DNA of 64,000 bases, taken from assembly GCF_016009175.1 (NCBI RefSeq), contig NZ_JADUCM010000021.1, forward strand, positions 31,863-95,862, in the 5' to 3' direction. Origin of the DNA: Pseudomonas alkylphenolica (GTDB lineage Bacteria > Pseudomonadota > Gammaproteobacteria > Pseudomonadales > Pseudomonadaceae). The position numbers and the translations under genes were made by a program. A model generated the notes under the pieces. That model worked only from the letters and a program-made list of their open reading frames with translations, was not told the DNA's origin and did no database searches. Positions 1 through 9,680 of this stretch are shown here, piece by piece. Positions within the stretch are counted from its first letter, which is position 1, and every line of letters starts with the position of its first letter.

Positions 1-658
1 GGGCCGACGTCGCCAGGTCAGCGCGCTCGACCAGTACGGCAGTGGCGGCGTCACCAAAAATGAAGTGGCTGTCGCGGTCACGGAAGTTCAGGTGGCCGGT
101 GCAGACCTCAGGGCTGATCACCAGCACCGCGCGGGCCTGGCCCAGTTGCACGCTGTTGCAGGCGGTCTGGATACCGAAGGTGGCCGAGGAACAGGCCACG
201 TTCATGTCGAAACCAAAGCCGTTGATGCCAAGGGCCTGTTGCACTTCGATGGCAATCGCCGGATAGGCGCGCTGCAGGTTGGAGCAGGCGACGATCACAG
301 CGTCGACATCGGCAGCCGTACGACCGGCGCGTTGCAGCGCCTGTTCGGCAGCCGCCACGGCCATCTGGCAGAGGATCGACGGTTCGTCGTTGCTGCGCTC
401 CGGCAGACGTGGGGCCATGCGCTGCGGATCGAGGATGCCTGCCTTGTCCATGACAAAGCGGCTTTTGATCCCCGAGGCCTTCTCGATGAACGCCGCGCTG
501 GATTCGGCCAGGGCCTGCACTTCGCCGCGCTCGATGGCCTGGGCATTGTCAGCGTTGAACTGCTGCACATAAGCGTTGAAGGATTCCACCAGCTCTTCGT
601 TGGAGATGCTGTTGGCCGGGGTGTACAGGCCGGTGCCGCTGATGACGACGTTGTGCAC
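1..658 (-). CDS. Beta-ketoacyl-ACP synthase III (FabH-like), 3' end outside window
   Basis: Condensing enzyme of the thiolase fold; the family joins an acyl-CoA primer to malonyl-ACP. About 219 codons are visible. Translation of the minus strand gives a FabH-type N-terminus (VISGTGLYTP) and, near residue 160, the active-site cysteine in NVACSSATFG, followed by the family's FGDAATA region. I choose the GTG at 656-658 as the start because AGAGGA lies a few bases upstream and no ATG fits. The C-terminal His/Asn catalytic residues lie beyond the window edge. The sequence resembles the P. aeruginosa PA3286-type FabH that diverts beta-oxidation products into fatty acid synthesis. That identity is from memory, but it fits the fadD genes nearby. 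Confidence 0.85.
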   Translation of the reverse strand, partial: MHNVVISGTGLYTPANSISNEELVESFNAYVQQFNADNAQAIERGEVQALAESSAAFIEKASGIKSRFVMDKAGILDPQRMAPRLPERSNDEPSILCQMAVAAAEQALQRAGRTAADVDAVIVACSNLQRAYPAIAIEVQQALGINGFGFDMNVACSSATFGIQTACNSVQLGQARAVLVISPEVCTGHLNFRDRDSHFIFGDAATAVLVERADLATSA

Positions 659-862
659 GGTCGTTCCTCTGTTCGGGGCCACTGCCCGTTCGGCAATGGC
701 CTGTCTGATCACGTTATTGGCACCAAAGTACCAAGTTGACCTGGCAATGCCCCCTGCTGAACAGGCTCACTGCACAGTGCTGCATTCTGGCGCTGCGCCC
801 GCCGGGTGAAAAAATCGGCGAACGCAGCGAATATCGGCCAAGTGTGCCACAACTACAGGGGT

Positions 863-3800
863 TTAGGCTTCCACCAGACTCCATTGCTTGCTCAGTCGTT
901 TGTCGGAAACCGGCACCTTGGTGCCCAGTTGCTGTGCGAACAGTGACACCCGATATTCTTCCAGCCACCAGCGGTAGAGTGTCAGTTGCTCATCGCGCTT
1001 GCCTTCCTGGGCGTGCTTGTCGGCGCGGACCTTGTACTGGCTCCACAAATTGCCCAGCTCACTGCTCCAGACCCGGTCTTTCTGCACCTGGGAACCGAGC
1101 TTCTCCAGGCGCAATTCAACGGCCTTCAGGTAGCGTGGCAACTCCTTGAGCCACAGCCCCGGCGTTTCGCGGACAAAGCCCGGGTACACCAGGTTGCTCA
1201 GTTGCAGCTTGATGTCGTTGAGGGCTACGGCCTGGGCCAGGTCGATCTTGCCCTTGAAGCGCTTTTGCAGGCCGTGCCAGAGCTTGAGAATCTCCAGGGT
1301 CAGGCGTGCCAGACGCTCGGCGTGCTCGGCCCAGCTGCCGCGTTTACGCTCAGCCAGCGAAGCCAGCCCCGCGCCATCACGCGGCAAGGTGCTTTCGCCC
1401 TCGAGGATGCAGCTGTCGAGACTGGCCAGCAGGATGTCTTCCACCAGCGCTTCAATGCGCCCCAGCTCGCGATACAACAGGCCCAGTTCGGTCAATCCCG
1501 GCAGTTTGCCGCGCAGGAACTTCGCAGGCTCGGCCAATTGCTGCAACAGCAGGCGCTGCAAGGCGCGGCGGTGCTGGAACTCGGCTTCGGCCTGGGTCGA
1601 GAAGCGCCCTTCCTTGACCGTACCGTTGTCTTCGACCAGTGCCGGGTACACCGTCATCGACAGCCCGGCAATCTTCTGCTGGGCCGTCTGTGCCACCTGG
1701 GCAAAGGCCTTGGCTTGTACCGGCTGCTGGCTCTTTTCAGTCTGCGGCACCGCCAGTGCGGCCTGGCTGGCGGCAACAAAGCGCGCGGTCAATTCGGTCA
1801 GGTCACGGCCTTCGCCAAGGAACTTGCCCTCGCCGTCGACAACTTCCAGGTTCATCTTCAGGTGGTTGTCCACCTGCGCCGCGGCTTCGGCCCAGGCTTC
1901 GTCGCTGACCCGCGCGCCGGTCATGCGCAACAGCTCACGCCCCAGCGCCTGGGGCAACGAGCCCTCGGCAAAGGTCATGCGTTGCAGGGCAGCCTTGACG
2001 AAGTCCGGCACCGGTACGAAGTTCTTGCGCAGCGCCTTGGGCAGGTTGCGCACCAGGGCAATGCACTTGGCTTCCAGCAGCCCCGGCACCAGCCACTCCA
2101 GGCGTTCACCCGGCAGGCTCGGCAGCAACGGCGCAGGTACCCGCACGGTTACACCGTCGCGCGGGTGGTTGGGCTCGAAGTGGTAGCTCAGCGCCAGGCT
2201 CAGATCGCCCAGGCGCAGGGTGTCAGGGTACTGCGCGGCGGTGACTTCGCTGGCTTCGCGCGCCAGCACATCCTCCTCGCGCATGATCAGCAGTTGCGGG
2301 TCCTTCTGGCTATTGACCCGGTACCAGCTGTCGAAGGTGGCGGTCTGATGGATTTCCGCCGGCAAACGCGCTTCATAGAAACCGTAAAGGGTCTCTTCAT
2401 CGGCGAGAATATCGCGGCGTCGCGCCTTGGCTTCGAGCTCGTCCAGCTGTTCGAGCAGGCGCCGGTTGGCAGCCAGGCATTTGGCTCTGGACTGGATCTC
2501 ACCGCCCACCAGCGCTTCGCGAATGAACAGCTCCCGCGACATCACCGGATCGATAGGCCCGAAGTGCACCGGGCGGCGACCCACCACAATCATGCCGTAC
2601 AGGGTGACCTGTTCGAACGCCACCACCTGGCCGCGCTTCTTCTCCCAGTGCGGTTCAAAGTGGTTTTTCTTGATCAGGTGCGTCGCCAGCGGCTCGATCC
2701 AGTCCGGCTCGATCTTGGCCACCATGCGCGCGTACAGCTTGGTGGTTTCCACCAGTTCGGCGCTCATGATCCATTGCGGCCGTTTCTTGCCCAGTCCCGA
2801 AGACGGGTGTACCCAGAAGCGGCGCTGACGGGCACCCAGGTAGTCGCCATCTTCGGTTTTCTGACCGATCTGGCTGAGCAAGCCGGAGAGGATTGCCTTG
2901 TGCAGTTTCGGATAGTCCGCCGGCTCTTTGTTGATGCTCAACTGCAGGTCGCGGCAGATCAGGCTCAACTGGCGATGGGCATCACGCCATTCACGCAGGC
3001 GCAGGTAGTTGAGGAAGTTCTTGCGGCACCAGTTGCGCAGCGGGCTGGCGGTCAGGGCCTGACGTTGCTCTTCAAAACCGCGCCATACATTGACCAGCGC
3101 GGCGAAGTCCGAGTCGGCATCTTTCCACTGCGCGTGCGCCTGGTCGGCCGCCTGCTGACGCTCGGGCGGCCGCTCGCGCGGGTCTTGTACCGACAAGGCG
3201 CTGGCCACGATCAGCAGTTCGCTGAGGCTGCCCTGCTTGGCCCCTTCAAGCAGCATGCGCCCCAGGCGTGGGTCGACCGGCAAGCGGGCCAGTTGGCGAC
3301 CGAGCGGGGTGAGCTGGTTTTCGCGGTTGACCGCCGAGAGCTCTTGCAGCAGGTTGAAACCGTCGCTGATGGCCTTGCCGTCCGGTGGCTCGATGAACGG
3401 GAAGGCATCGATCTCGCCCAGGCGCAGGTGCAGCATCTGCAGGATGACCGCCGCGAGGTTGGTACGGAGGATTTCCGGATCGGTAAAGGCCGGCCGCGCA
3501 TTGAAGTCTTCTTCGCTGTACAGGCGCACGCAAATGCCCGGTTCGACCCGGCCACAGCGACCTTTACGCTGGTTGGCACTGGCCTGCGACACCGCCTCGA
3601 TGGGCAGGCGCTGCACCTTGGCGCGGTAGCTGTAGCGACTGATCCGCGCGGTACCGCTGTCGATCACGTAGCGAATGCCCGGTACGGTCAACGAGGTTTC
3701 CGCAACGTTGGTCGCCAACACCACGCGACGCCCCGGATGGGACTGGAAAATCTTCTGTTGCTCGGCCGGTGACAGCCGCGCATACAGCGGCAAAATTTCG

Positions 3801-4768
3801 GTATGGCGCAGCTGGGCCTTGCGCAGCATTTCAGCGGCGTCACGAATCTCGCGCTCGCCCGGCAGGAACACCAGCACATCGCCCGGCCCCTTGCCCAGGC
3901 TGCGCTCGTGCGCGGCAATTTCATCGAGGGTGGCCAGAATCGCCTGATCCACGGTCAGGTCATCCTCGATGCGGTTCCCCTCTTCGTCTTGCTCGCTGGT
4001 CAACGGCCGGTACCAGGTTTCCACCGGGTAGGTGCGGCCGGACACCTCGATGATCGGCGCATCGTTGAAGTGTCTGGAGAAGCGCTCCAGGTCGATGGTC
4101 GCCGAGGTAATGATGACTTTCAGGTCCGGTCGACGGGGCAGCAGGGTCTTCAGGTAGCCGAGAAGGAAATCGATGTTCAGGCTGCGTTCATGGGCTTCGT
4201 CGACAATGATGGTGTCGTAGCGCTCAAGAAAGCGGTCATGCTGGGTTTCGGCCAGGAGAATACCGTCGGTCATCAGCTTGACCAGGGTATTGGCATCGCT
4301 CTGGTCTTCGAACCGCACCTGGTAGCCCACCAGCGCCCCCAGCGGTGTACCCAGCTCTTCGGCGACGCGGGTGGCGACGCTGCGTGCAGCAATACGGCGC
4401 GGCTGGGTATGCGCGATCAGGCCATGCTGACCGCGCCCCAGTTCCAGGCAGATCTTCGGCAACTGGGTGGTTTTGCCCGAACCGGTTTCACCGGCGATGA
4501 TCAGCACCTGGTGCGCGGCCAGCACCTTCTTGATCTCGTCACGCTTGGCCGCAATCGGCAGGCTGTCGTCGTAACGAATGCTCGGCACGCTGTCCTTGCG
4601 CGCAGTGACCTGAGCACAGGACGCCTGCACCTTCTCGACCCACTGAGCAAGCTTGGCCTCATCCGGGCGCTTGCGCAGTTCATGCAGTTGCCGGCGCAAG
4701 CGATGGCGCTCGGCGATCATGGCGTGGTCGAGGTTTTTCAGCAGTTGATCAATAGCGTGGTCAGTCAT
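863..4768 (-). CDS. hrpA: ATP-dependent RNA helicase HrpA (DEAH box)
   Basis: DEAH-box RNA helicase, 1301 aa, the normal length for proteobacterial HrpA. Walker A GETGSGKTT is at residues 93-101 and the DEAH box (IIVDEAHERS) near residue 190. SATID (motif III) and the helicase C-terminal region with the QRKGRCGRV motif VI follow. After these come the HA2/OB region and the long DUF3418 C-terminal extension typical of HrpA. In E. coli HrpA acts on mRNA processing and rescues stalled or collided ribosomes. The ATG at 4768 gives the family N-terminus. The gene is separated from its neighbours and appears to be transcribed alone. A long plus-strand frame inside it is a codon-bias shadow. Confidence 0.97.
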   Translation of the reverse strand: MTDHAIDQLLKNLDHAMIAERHRLRRQLHELRKRPDEAKLAQWVEKVQASCAQVTARKDSVPSIRYDDSLPIAAKRDEIKKVLAAHQVLIIAGETGSGKTTQLPKICLELGRGQHGLIAHTQPRRIAARSVATRVAEELGTPLGALVGYQVRFEDQSDANTLVKLMTDGILLAETQHDRFLERYDTIIVDEAHERSLNIDFLLGYLKTLLPRRPDLKVIITSATIDLERFSRHFNDAPIIEVSGRTYPVETWYRPLTSEQDEEGNRIEDDLTVDQAILATLDEIAAHERSLGKGPGDVLVFLPGEREIRDAAEMLRKAQLRHTEILPLYARLSPAEQQKIFQSHPGRRVVLATNVAETSLTVPGIRYVIDSGTARISRYSYRAKVQRLPIEAVSQASANQRKGRCGRVEPGICVRLYSEEDFNARPAFTDPEILRTNLAAVILQMLHLRLGEIDAFPFIEPPDGKAISDGFNLLQELSAVNRENQLTPLGRQLARLPVDPRLGRMLLEGAKQGSLSELLIVASALSVQDPRERPPERQQAADQAHAQWKDADSDFAALVNVWRGFEEQRQALTASPLRNWCRKNFLNYLRLREWRDAHRQLSLICRDLQLSINKEPADYPKLHKAILSGLLSQIGQKTEDGDYLGARQRRFWVHPSSGLGKKRPQWIMSAELVETTKLYARMVAKIEPDWIEPLATHLIKKNHFEPHWEKKRGQVVAFEQVTLYGMIVVGRRPVHFGPIDPVMSRELFIREALVGGEIQSRAKCLAANRRLLEQLDELEAKARRRDILADEETLYGFYEARLPAEIHQTATFDSWYRVNSQKDPQLLIMREEDVLAREASEVTAAQYPDTLRLGDLSLALSYHFEPNHPRDGVTVRVPAPLLPSLPGERLEWLVPGLLEAKCIALVRNLPKALRKNFVPVPDFVKAALQRMTFAEGSLPQALGRELLRMTGARVSDEAWAEAAAQVDNHLKMNLEVVDGEGKFLGEGRDLTELTARFVAASQAALAVPQTEKSQQPVQAKAFAQVAQTAQQKIAGLSMTVYPALVEDNGTVKEGRFSTQAEAEFQHRRALQRLLLQQLAEPAKFLRGKLPGLTELGLLYRELGRIEALVEDILLASLDSCILEGESTLPRDGAGLASLAERKRGSWAEHAERLARLTLEILKLWHGLQKRFKGKIDLAQAVALNDIKLQLSNLVYPGFVRETPGLWLKELPRYLKAVELRLEKLGSQVQKDRVWSSELGNLWSQYKVRADKHAQEGKRDEQLTLYRWWLEEYRVSLFAQQLGTKVPVSDKRLSKQWSLVEA

Positions 4769-5213
4769 GGGGGCTTATTAGTCGTGCAGGTGAGCCTGCT
4801 TTTTCATGATCGGCATAGGAAGGGCTGCGATTGTCGCAGATTTGCCCCCGCTCGGCACGGCCAAGGGTAAGCCGCTGATTGTTTAGCCGCGAACAACCTG
4901 AAGGTATACAAAGGCTGATTTAATGAACCTTCACCGGCGTGGGAGTATCCAGCCATGACTTCGCCCTTGCGTATGCCCCGCCCGCTGTTGCGCCCTTCGT
5001 TCCCGAAGGTACGGGCTCGCTCTGGCGAAAACCCGCTGGTTCATATCATTCTCGCCTTCTGGGCCTTGTGGCACTGCCGCCATGCCCGCCCACCAGACGC
5101 ACCGCTCGCTCTGCACTGATACGTGCGGCCCACCTGGCCGACCCTCATTGTCGATGACTGTCACCTCAAGGTGAACGCAGTCCTGTGCGCCTGATGGCGC
5201 GAGCGAGTACAGC
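4769..5213. other. Intergenic region between hrpA and the glutamine synthetase-like gene
   Basis: 445 bases separating divergent genes, so promoters for both should lie here, though I cannot fix any with confidence. A short perfect hairpin (CTGCGA, 3-base loop, TCGCAG) lies near 4827-4841. A short GC stem followed by five T residues lies near 4787-4804. A candidate 54-codon ORF is listed separately. No long repeat is visible. Confidence 0.5.
4955..5119 (+). CDS. Possible small protein, 54 aa
   Basis: A short ORF starting at ATG 4955 with GGGAG about 11 bases upstream. It has a basic N-terminal half, a hydrophobic stretch (LVHIILAFWALWHC, about residues 33-46) and a short polar tail. This could be a single-pass membrane micropeptide. 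I do not recognise a family. It lies immediately upstream of the glutamine synthetase-like gene in the same direction, with a 94-base gap. The alternative is a chance ORF in GC-rich DNA; only conservation in related genomes would decide. Confidence 0.35.
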   Translation: MTSPLRMPRPLLRPSFPKVRARSGENPLVHIILAFWALWHCRHARPPDAPLALH

Positions 5214-6578
5214 ATGCAATTTGCCCCCATTGAGCAGGCCCGAACGTTCCTGACCAACAACCCCGATATCGAGATGATCGAGCTGTTCATTCTCGACGCC
5301 AACGGCGTGCCGCGCGGCAAGCTGTTGCACCGCGAAGAACTGCTGGCGGTGTATGAAAGCGGTCGGCCATTGCCCAGTACCATCCTCGGCCTGACCCTCA
5401 ATGGCGACGACGTGGAAAACTCGGGCCTGGTCTGGGACGTCGGCGACATCGACTGCCGCGCCTACCCACTGGAAAACAGCCTGGTGCGCTTGCCCTGGCG
5501 GCAAATCCCGACTGCTGCGGTGCAGGTCAGCATGCACCCCAGCGAAGGCATGCCGGCGACCATCGCCGATCCACGCCACTTGCTGGTCAACGTGATCGAT
5601 GCGCTCAAGGCCGAGGGTTACCACCCGGTGATGGCGTGCGAGCTGGAGTTCTACCTGCTGGACCAGAAGCGCGACAGCCACGGCCAGCCGCAACCGGCGC
5701 TGGACCGTGACGGCGGCCGCCCGCGTGGCACCCAGGTGTACGGCTTGCGCGAGCTGGAACAGATCGAACCCTTCCTCGCTGACCTTTACGCCGCCTGCAA
5801 GGCGCAGGGCATTCCGGCACGCACGGCCATCTCTGAATACGCCCCAGGCCAGGTGGAGATCACCCTGGAGCACGGCGACGCCCTGCTGGCCATGGACCAG
5901 GCGGTGCGTTACAAACGCCTGGTCAAAGGCGTCGCGCACAAGCACGGCATGCAGGCCTGCTTCATGGCCAAGCCGTTCGATCACCTGGCCGGTACCGGCA
6001 TGCACATGCATGTCAGCCTGGCCGATGCCGACGGCAACAACCTCTATGCCAGTGAAGACAAAGCCGGCACGCCGCTGCTGCGCCAGTCCGTGGCCGGCAT
6101 GCTCAAGCACCTGCTCGATTCGTTGCTGCTGTTCTGCCCGAACGCCAACTCCTACCGGCGCTTCCAGGCCAACAGCTATGCCCCGCTGGCACCGACCTGG
6201 GGGGTCGACAACCGCACGGTAAGCCTGCGTGTGCCTGGCGGCCCGGCCAACAGCCGGCATATCGAACACCGTATCTGTGGCGCCGACGCCAACCCGTACC
6301 TGGCGGCCGCGGCCATCCTCGCCAGCCTGCACCACGGTATTCGCCAGCAGCTTGATCCCGGCGCCCCGGTCGAAGGCAACGGCTATGCCCAGGCCAAGGA
6401 ACTGCTGCCCACCGACTGGCTGACCTCGCTCAAGGCTCTGGAAACTTCAGAGTGGGCACGCGAAGCGTTCGGTGATGCCTTTCTCGGCGTCTACCTGGCG
6501 GTCAAGCGTGCCGAGTACCGACAGTTCATGGCCGAAGTCGGCGAACAGGACTGGCGCTGGTACCTGACCCAGGCCTGA
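5214..6578 (+). CDS. Glutamine synthetase family protein (gamma-glutamylpolyamine synthetase-like)
   Basis: ATP-dependent glutamate-amine ligase of the GlnA superfamily, 454 aa. In Pseudomonas such paralogues (PauA/SpuI type) attach glutamate to putrescine or other amines as the first step of gamma-glutamyl catabolism. Visible motifs are the GS beta-grasp N-terminus, the metal-binding stretch ACELEFYLLD, the ATP-site GTGMHMHVSL and the RR/NRTVS glutamate-binding region. The next gene is an FAD oxidase of the PuuB/PauB type, 30 bases downstream, which supports the polyamine assignment over ammonia assimilation. The ATG at 5214 has only a weak ribosome site. The exact amine cannot be told from sequence. 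Confidence 0.85.
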   Translation: MQFAPIEQARTFLTNNPDIEMIELFILDANGVPRGKLLHREELLAVYESGRPLPSTILGLTLNGDDVENSGLVWDVGDIDCRAYPLENSLVRLPWRQIPTAAVQVSMHPSEGMPATIADPRHLLVNVIDALKAEGYHPVMACELEFYLLDQKRDSHGQPQPALDRDGGRPRGTQVYGLRELEQIEPFLADLYAACKAQGIPARTAISEYAPGQVEITLEHGDALLAMDQAVRYKRLVKGVAHKHGMQACFMAKPFDHLAGTGMHMHVSLADADGNNLYASEDKAGTPLLRQSVAGMLKHLLDSLLLFCPNANSYRRFQANSYAPLAPTWGVDNRTVSLRVPGGPANSRHIEHRICGADANPYLAAAAILASLHHGIRQQLDPGAPVEGNGYAQAKELLPTDWLTSLKALETSEWAREAFGDAFLGVYLAVKRAEYRQFMAEVGEQDWRWYLTQA

Positions 6579-6608
6579 TCCCTTTTATTTTTGCGCCAAG
6601 GATTTTTT

Positions 6609-7916
6609 ATGAACGCAGCCGTCACCACCGGCACTGCCCAGCGCAGTGCCTCCTACTACACCGCCAGCCTCAACGACACCACTCAGTACCCGACCCTCAA
6701 AGGTACGGTGAAAGTGGATGTGGCCATTATCGGCGGAGGCTTTACTGGCGTAGCCAGTGCCGTCGAACTGGCCGAGCGCGGCCTCAAGGTCGCCATTGTC
6801 GAGACCAACCGCATTGGCTGGGGCGCCAGTGGCCGCAACGGTGGCCAGGTCACCGGCAGCCTCTCGGGCGACGAAGCCATGCGCAAGCAGATGCGCGAAA
6901 AGCTCGGCGAGGACGTCGACGACTTTATCTGGCACCTGCGCTGGCGCGGGCACCAGATCATCGAGCAACGCGTTGAGCGCTACGGCATCGATTGCGACCT
7001 CAAGCGCGGTCACCTGCATGCCGCGATGAAGCCGTCGCACATCAAGGAACTACAGGCCTTCGAAGCAGAAGCGCAGCGCCGCGGCATGGGCGATCAGGTG
7101 CAGATGCTCGACCAGAAAGCCATTGCCGAACACCTGCAAAGCCCACTGTACCTGGGCGCCCTGAAGAACCGCCGCAACCTGCACCTGCACCCGCTCAACC
7201 TGTGCCTGGGCGAAGCCCGCGCGGCCCACAGCCTGGGGGCATTGATCTTCGAAAATTCCGAGGTGCTGGAGATTGTCCATGGCGATAATCCCGCCATCGT
7301 TACCGCCCAGGGCCGGGTCGAAGCCAAGCAGATCATGCTGGCCGGCGACGTGTACCACAAGCTCGAAAAGCGCCAGCTCAAGGGCAAGATCTTCCCGGCC
7401 ATGGGCGGCATCGTCACCACCGCTCCGCTGGGCGATCTGGCAGCGCAGATCAACCCGCAAGACCTGGCGGTGTATGACTGCCGTTTTGTGCTCGACTATT
7501 ACCGCCTGACCGCCGACGGCCGCCTGCTGTTCGGCGGTGGCGCCAACTATTCAGGGCGTGATTCGCGGGACATCGCCGGTGAGCTGCGGCCCTGCATCGA
7601 GCGCACCTTTCCGGCGCTCAAGGGCGTGCCGATCGAGTTCCAGTGGAGTTGCGCGATGGGTATCGTGGTCAACCGCATTCCGCAGCTGGGCAAGCTCTCG
7701 GACAATGTCTGGTACTGCCAGGGCTACTCCGGGCACGGCATCGCCACCAGCCACATCATGGGCGAAATCATGGCCGAGGCACTGACCGGTACCTTGCAGA
7801 AGTTCGATACGTTTGCAGGCTGCAAGCACATCAAGGTGCCCATGGGCGATGTGCTGGGCAACCCGTTGCTGGCGGCGGGGATGTGGTACTACCAGATGCT
7901 TGAGAAACTGCGCTAA
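6609..7916 (+). CDS. FAD-dependent oxidoreductase (gamma-glutamylputrescine oxidase-like)
   Basis: Flavin amine oxidase of the DAO superfamily, 435 aa. The dinucleotide-binding motif is VAIIGGGFTGVASAVELAERG, near residues 40-60, followed by GRNGGQ, a sequence typical of PuuB/PauB-type gamma-glutamyl-amine oxidases. The expected reaction is oxidation of the gamma-glutamyl amine from the preceding ligase to an aldehyde, with release of ammonia and peroxide. I place the start at ATG 6609 because AAGGA lies 7 bases upstream; an in-frame TTG at 6591 would add six residues and sits in front of that site. It forms a probable two-gene operon with the ligase and is closed by a REP-type palindrome. 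Confidence 0.87.
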   Translation: MNAAVTTGTAQRSASYYTASLNDTTQYPTLKGTVKVDVAIIGGGFTGVASAVELAERGLKVAIVETNRIGWGASGRNGGQVTGSLSGDEAMRKQMREKLGEDVDDFIWHLRWRGHQIIEQRVERYGIDCDLKRGHLHAAMKPSHIKELQAFEAEAQRRGMGDQVQMLDQKAIAEHLQSPLYLGALKNRRNLHLHPLNLCLGEARAAHSLGALIFENSEVLEIVHGDNPAIVTAQGRVEAKQIMLAGDVYHKLEKRQLKGKIFPAMGGIVTTAPLGDLAAQINPQDLAVYDCRFVLDYYRLTADGRLLFGGGANYSGRDSRDIAGELRPCIERTFPALKGVPIEFQWSCAMGIVVNRIPQLGKLSDNVWYCQGYSGHGIATSHIMGEIMAEALTGTLQKFDTFAGCKHIKVPMGDVLGNPLLAAGMWYYQMLEKLR

Positions 7917-7920
7917 CGCA

Positions 7921-7974
7921 ATCGCCGGCAAGCCGGCTCCTACTCACATCGGTAGGAGCCGGCTTGCCGGCGAT
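7921..7974. repeat. REP-type palindrome after the gamma-glutamyl oxidase gene
   Basis: A perfect 23-base inverted repeat (7921-7943 and 7952-7974, 8-base loop) containing the core GCCGGCTCCTAC. It lies between convergent genes. The same core recurs at the right edge of the window, as expected for a dispersed Pseudomonas REP element; it may also act as a bidirectional terminator. Confidence 0.9.
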
Positions 7975-7982
7975 TTTGCAGG

Positions 7983-9680
7983 TCAGGCGATCTTTTTCAG
8001 GCCGAGCTTTTTCAGCTCTTCATCACGCAGTTCACGACGCAGGATCTTGCCCACGTTGGTGGTCGGCAGGGCATCGCGGAACTCGACGTAGCGTGGCACC
8101 TTGTAGCCGGTCACGTTGGCACGCATGTGCTCCATTACCTGCTCTTTGGTCAGGGTCACGCCTGGCTTGGCGACGATGAACACCTTGATCACTTCACCGG
8201 ACTTCTCGTCCGGCACACCAATGGCCGCGCATTGCAGCACGCCCGGCAGGGTGACCAGCACATCCTCGAGTTCGTTCGGATAGACGTTGAAACCGGAAAC
8301 CAGAATCATGTCTTTCTTGCGGTCGACGATGCGCATGTAGCCGTCAGGCTGGATCAGGGCGATGTCACCGGTCTTCAACCAGCCTTCGCTGTCGAGGATT
8401 TCGGTGGTGGCTTCCTGGCGCTGCCAGTAGCCCTTCATCACCTGTGGACCTTTTACGCACAACTCACCGACTTCGCCCAATGGCAGTTCGACACCGGCGT
8501 CATCAATGATCTTGCACAGGGTCGACGGCACGGGAATGCCGATGGTGCCGACCTGATTCTGCTCTGCGGGGTTGACGGTCGCTACCGGGCTGGTTTCGGT
8601 CATGCCATAACCTTCACAGATGGCACAGCCGGTTACCGCTTTCCAGCGTTCGGCCACACTCATCTGCAGGGCCATTCCCCCCGACAAGGTGATCTTCAGT
8701 GCCGAGAAGTCCAGGTTGCGGAACGCTTCGTTATTGCACAGGGCCACAAACAGGGTGTTCAAACCGACAAAGCCACTGAACTTCCACTTCGACAGTTCCT
8801 TGACCATCGCCGGCAAGTCGCGCGGGTTGCTGATCAGGATGTTGTGGTTGCCGATCAGCATCATTGCCATGCAATGAAAGGTGAAGGCATAGATATGGTA
8901 AAGCGGCAGCGGGGTGATCAGGATCTCGCAACCTTCGTTGAGGTTGGCGCCCATCAACGCCCGGCATTGCAGCATGTTGGCCACCAGGTTGCGGTGGGTC
9001 AGCATGGCGCCCTTGGCGACACCCGTGGTGCCACCGGTGTACTGCAGCACGGCAACATCGTTGCGGTCAGGACTCGCCTCTTTCACCGGCTTGCCTGCAC
9101 CTTTGCTCAATACATCATTGAACTTGAGCGCGTTGGGCAGGTGATAGTCAGGGACCATCTTCTTCACGTACTTGATCACGCTGTTGATCAACAGGCGTTT
9201 GACCGGTGGCAGCATATCGGCCACTTCGGTGACAATGACGTGCTTGATCTGGGTCTTGGGCACTACCTTCTCGGCCAGGTGCGCCATGTTGGCCAGGCAC
9301 ACCAGCGCCTTGGCACCGGCGTCGTTGAACTGGTGCTCCATTTCCCGCGCGGTATACAGCGGGTTGGTGTTCACCACGATCAGGCCCGCGCGCAAGGCCC
9401 CAAAAACTGCAACTGGATATTGCAGGACATTCGGCAGTTGCACCGCAATGCGATCACCCGGCTGCAGGTCGGTATGCTGCTGCAGGTAGGCGGCAAACGC
9501 CCCCGACAGTTCATACAGCTCGCCGTAGGTAATGGTTTTGCCCAGGTTGCTAAAGGCTGGTTTGTCAGCAAAGCGTTGGCAGGACTGTTTCAATACTGCC
9601 TGGATATTCGGGTACTCGTCAGGATTGATTTGTGCCGCAATCCCGGCTGGGTACTTATCCTTCCAAAAATTTTCGATCAT
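7983..9680 (-). CDS. fadD1: Long-chain-fatty-acid--CoA ligase FadD1
   Basis: Activates long-chain fatty acids to acyl-CoA at the inner membrane for beta-oxidation. 565 aa, the usual FadD length. The ATP/AMP motif YTGGTTGVAKGAML, YGMTETSP and DRKKDMILVSG are all present. I place the start at ATG 9680 (IENFWKDKYPAG follows), where AAGGAG sits 9 bases upstream; the longer frame adds 12 residues with no ribosome site. It is a tandem paralogue of fadD2, 300 bases upstream in the same direction. P. aeruginosa carries the same fadD1-fadD2 pair. Confidence 0.95.
   Translation of the reverse strand: MIENFWKDKYPAGIAAQINPDEYPNIQAVLKQSCQRFADKPAFSNLGKTITYGELYELSGAFAAYLQQHTDLQPGDRIAVQLPNVLQYPVAVFGALRAGLIVVNTNPLYTAREMEHQFNDAGAKALVCLANMAHLAEKVVPKTQIKHVIVTEVADMLPPVKRLLINSVIKYVKKMVPDYHLPNALKFNDVLSKGAGKPVKEASPDRNDVAVLQYTGGTTGVAKGAMLTHRNLVANMLQCRALMGANLNEGCEILITPLPLYHIYAFTFHCMAMMLIGNHNILISNPRDLPAMVKELSKWKFSGFVGLNTLFVALCNNEAFRNLDFSALKITLSGGMALQMSVAERWKAVTGCAICEGYGMTETSPVATVNPAEQNQVGTIGIPVPSTLCKIIDDAGVELPLGEVGELCVKGPQVMKGYWQRQEATTEILDSEGWLKTGDIALIQPDGYMRIVDRKKDMILVSGFNVYPNELEDVLVTLPGVLQCAAIGVPDEKSGEVIKVFIVAKPGVTLTKEQVMEHMRANVTGYKVPRYVEFRDALPTTNVGKILRRELRDEELKKLGLKKIA

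Noticed and set aside
986..3772. 928-codon plus-strand ORF opposite hrpA
   Set aside because: It lies wholly antisense to a gene with clear helicase motifs; its composition (Gln/Leu/Arg-rich) is the codon-bias shadow of a GC-rich gene.
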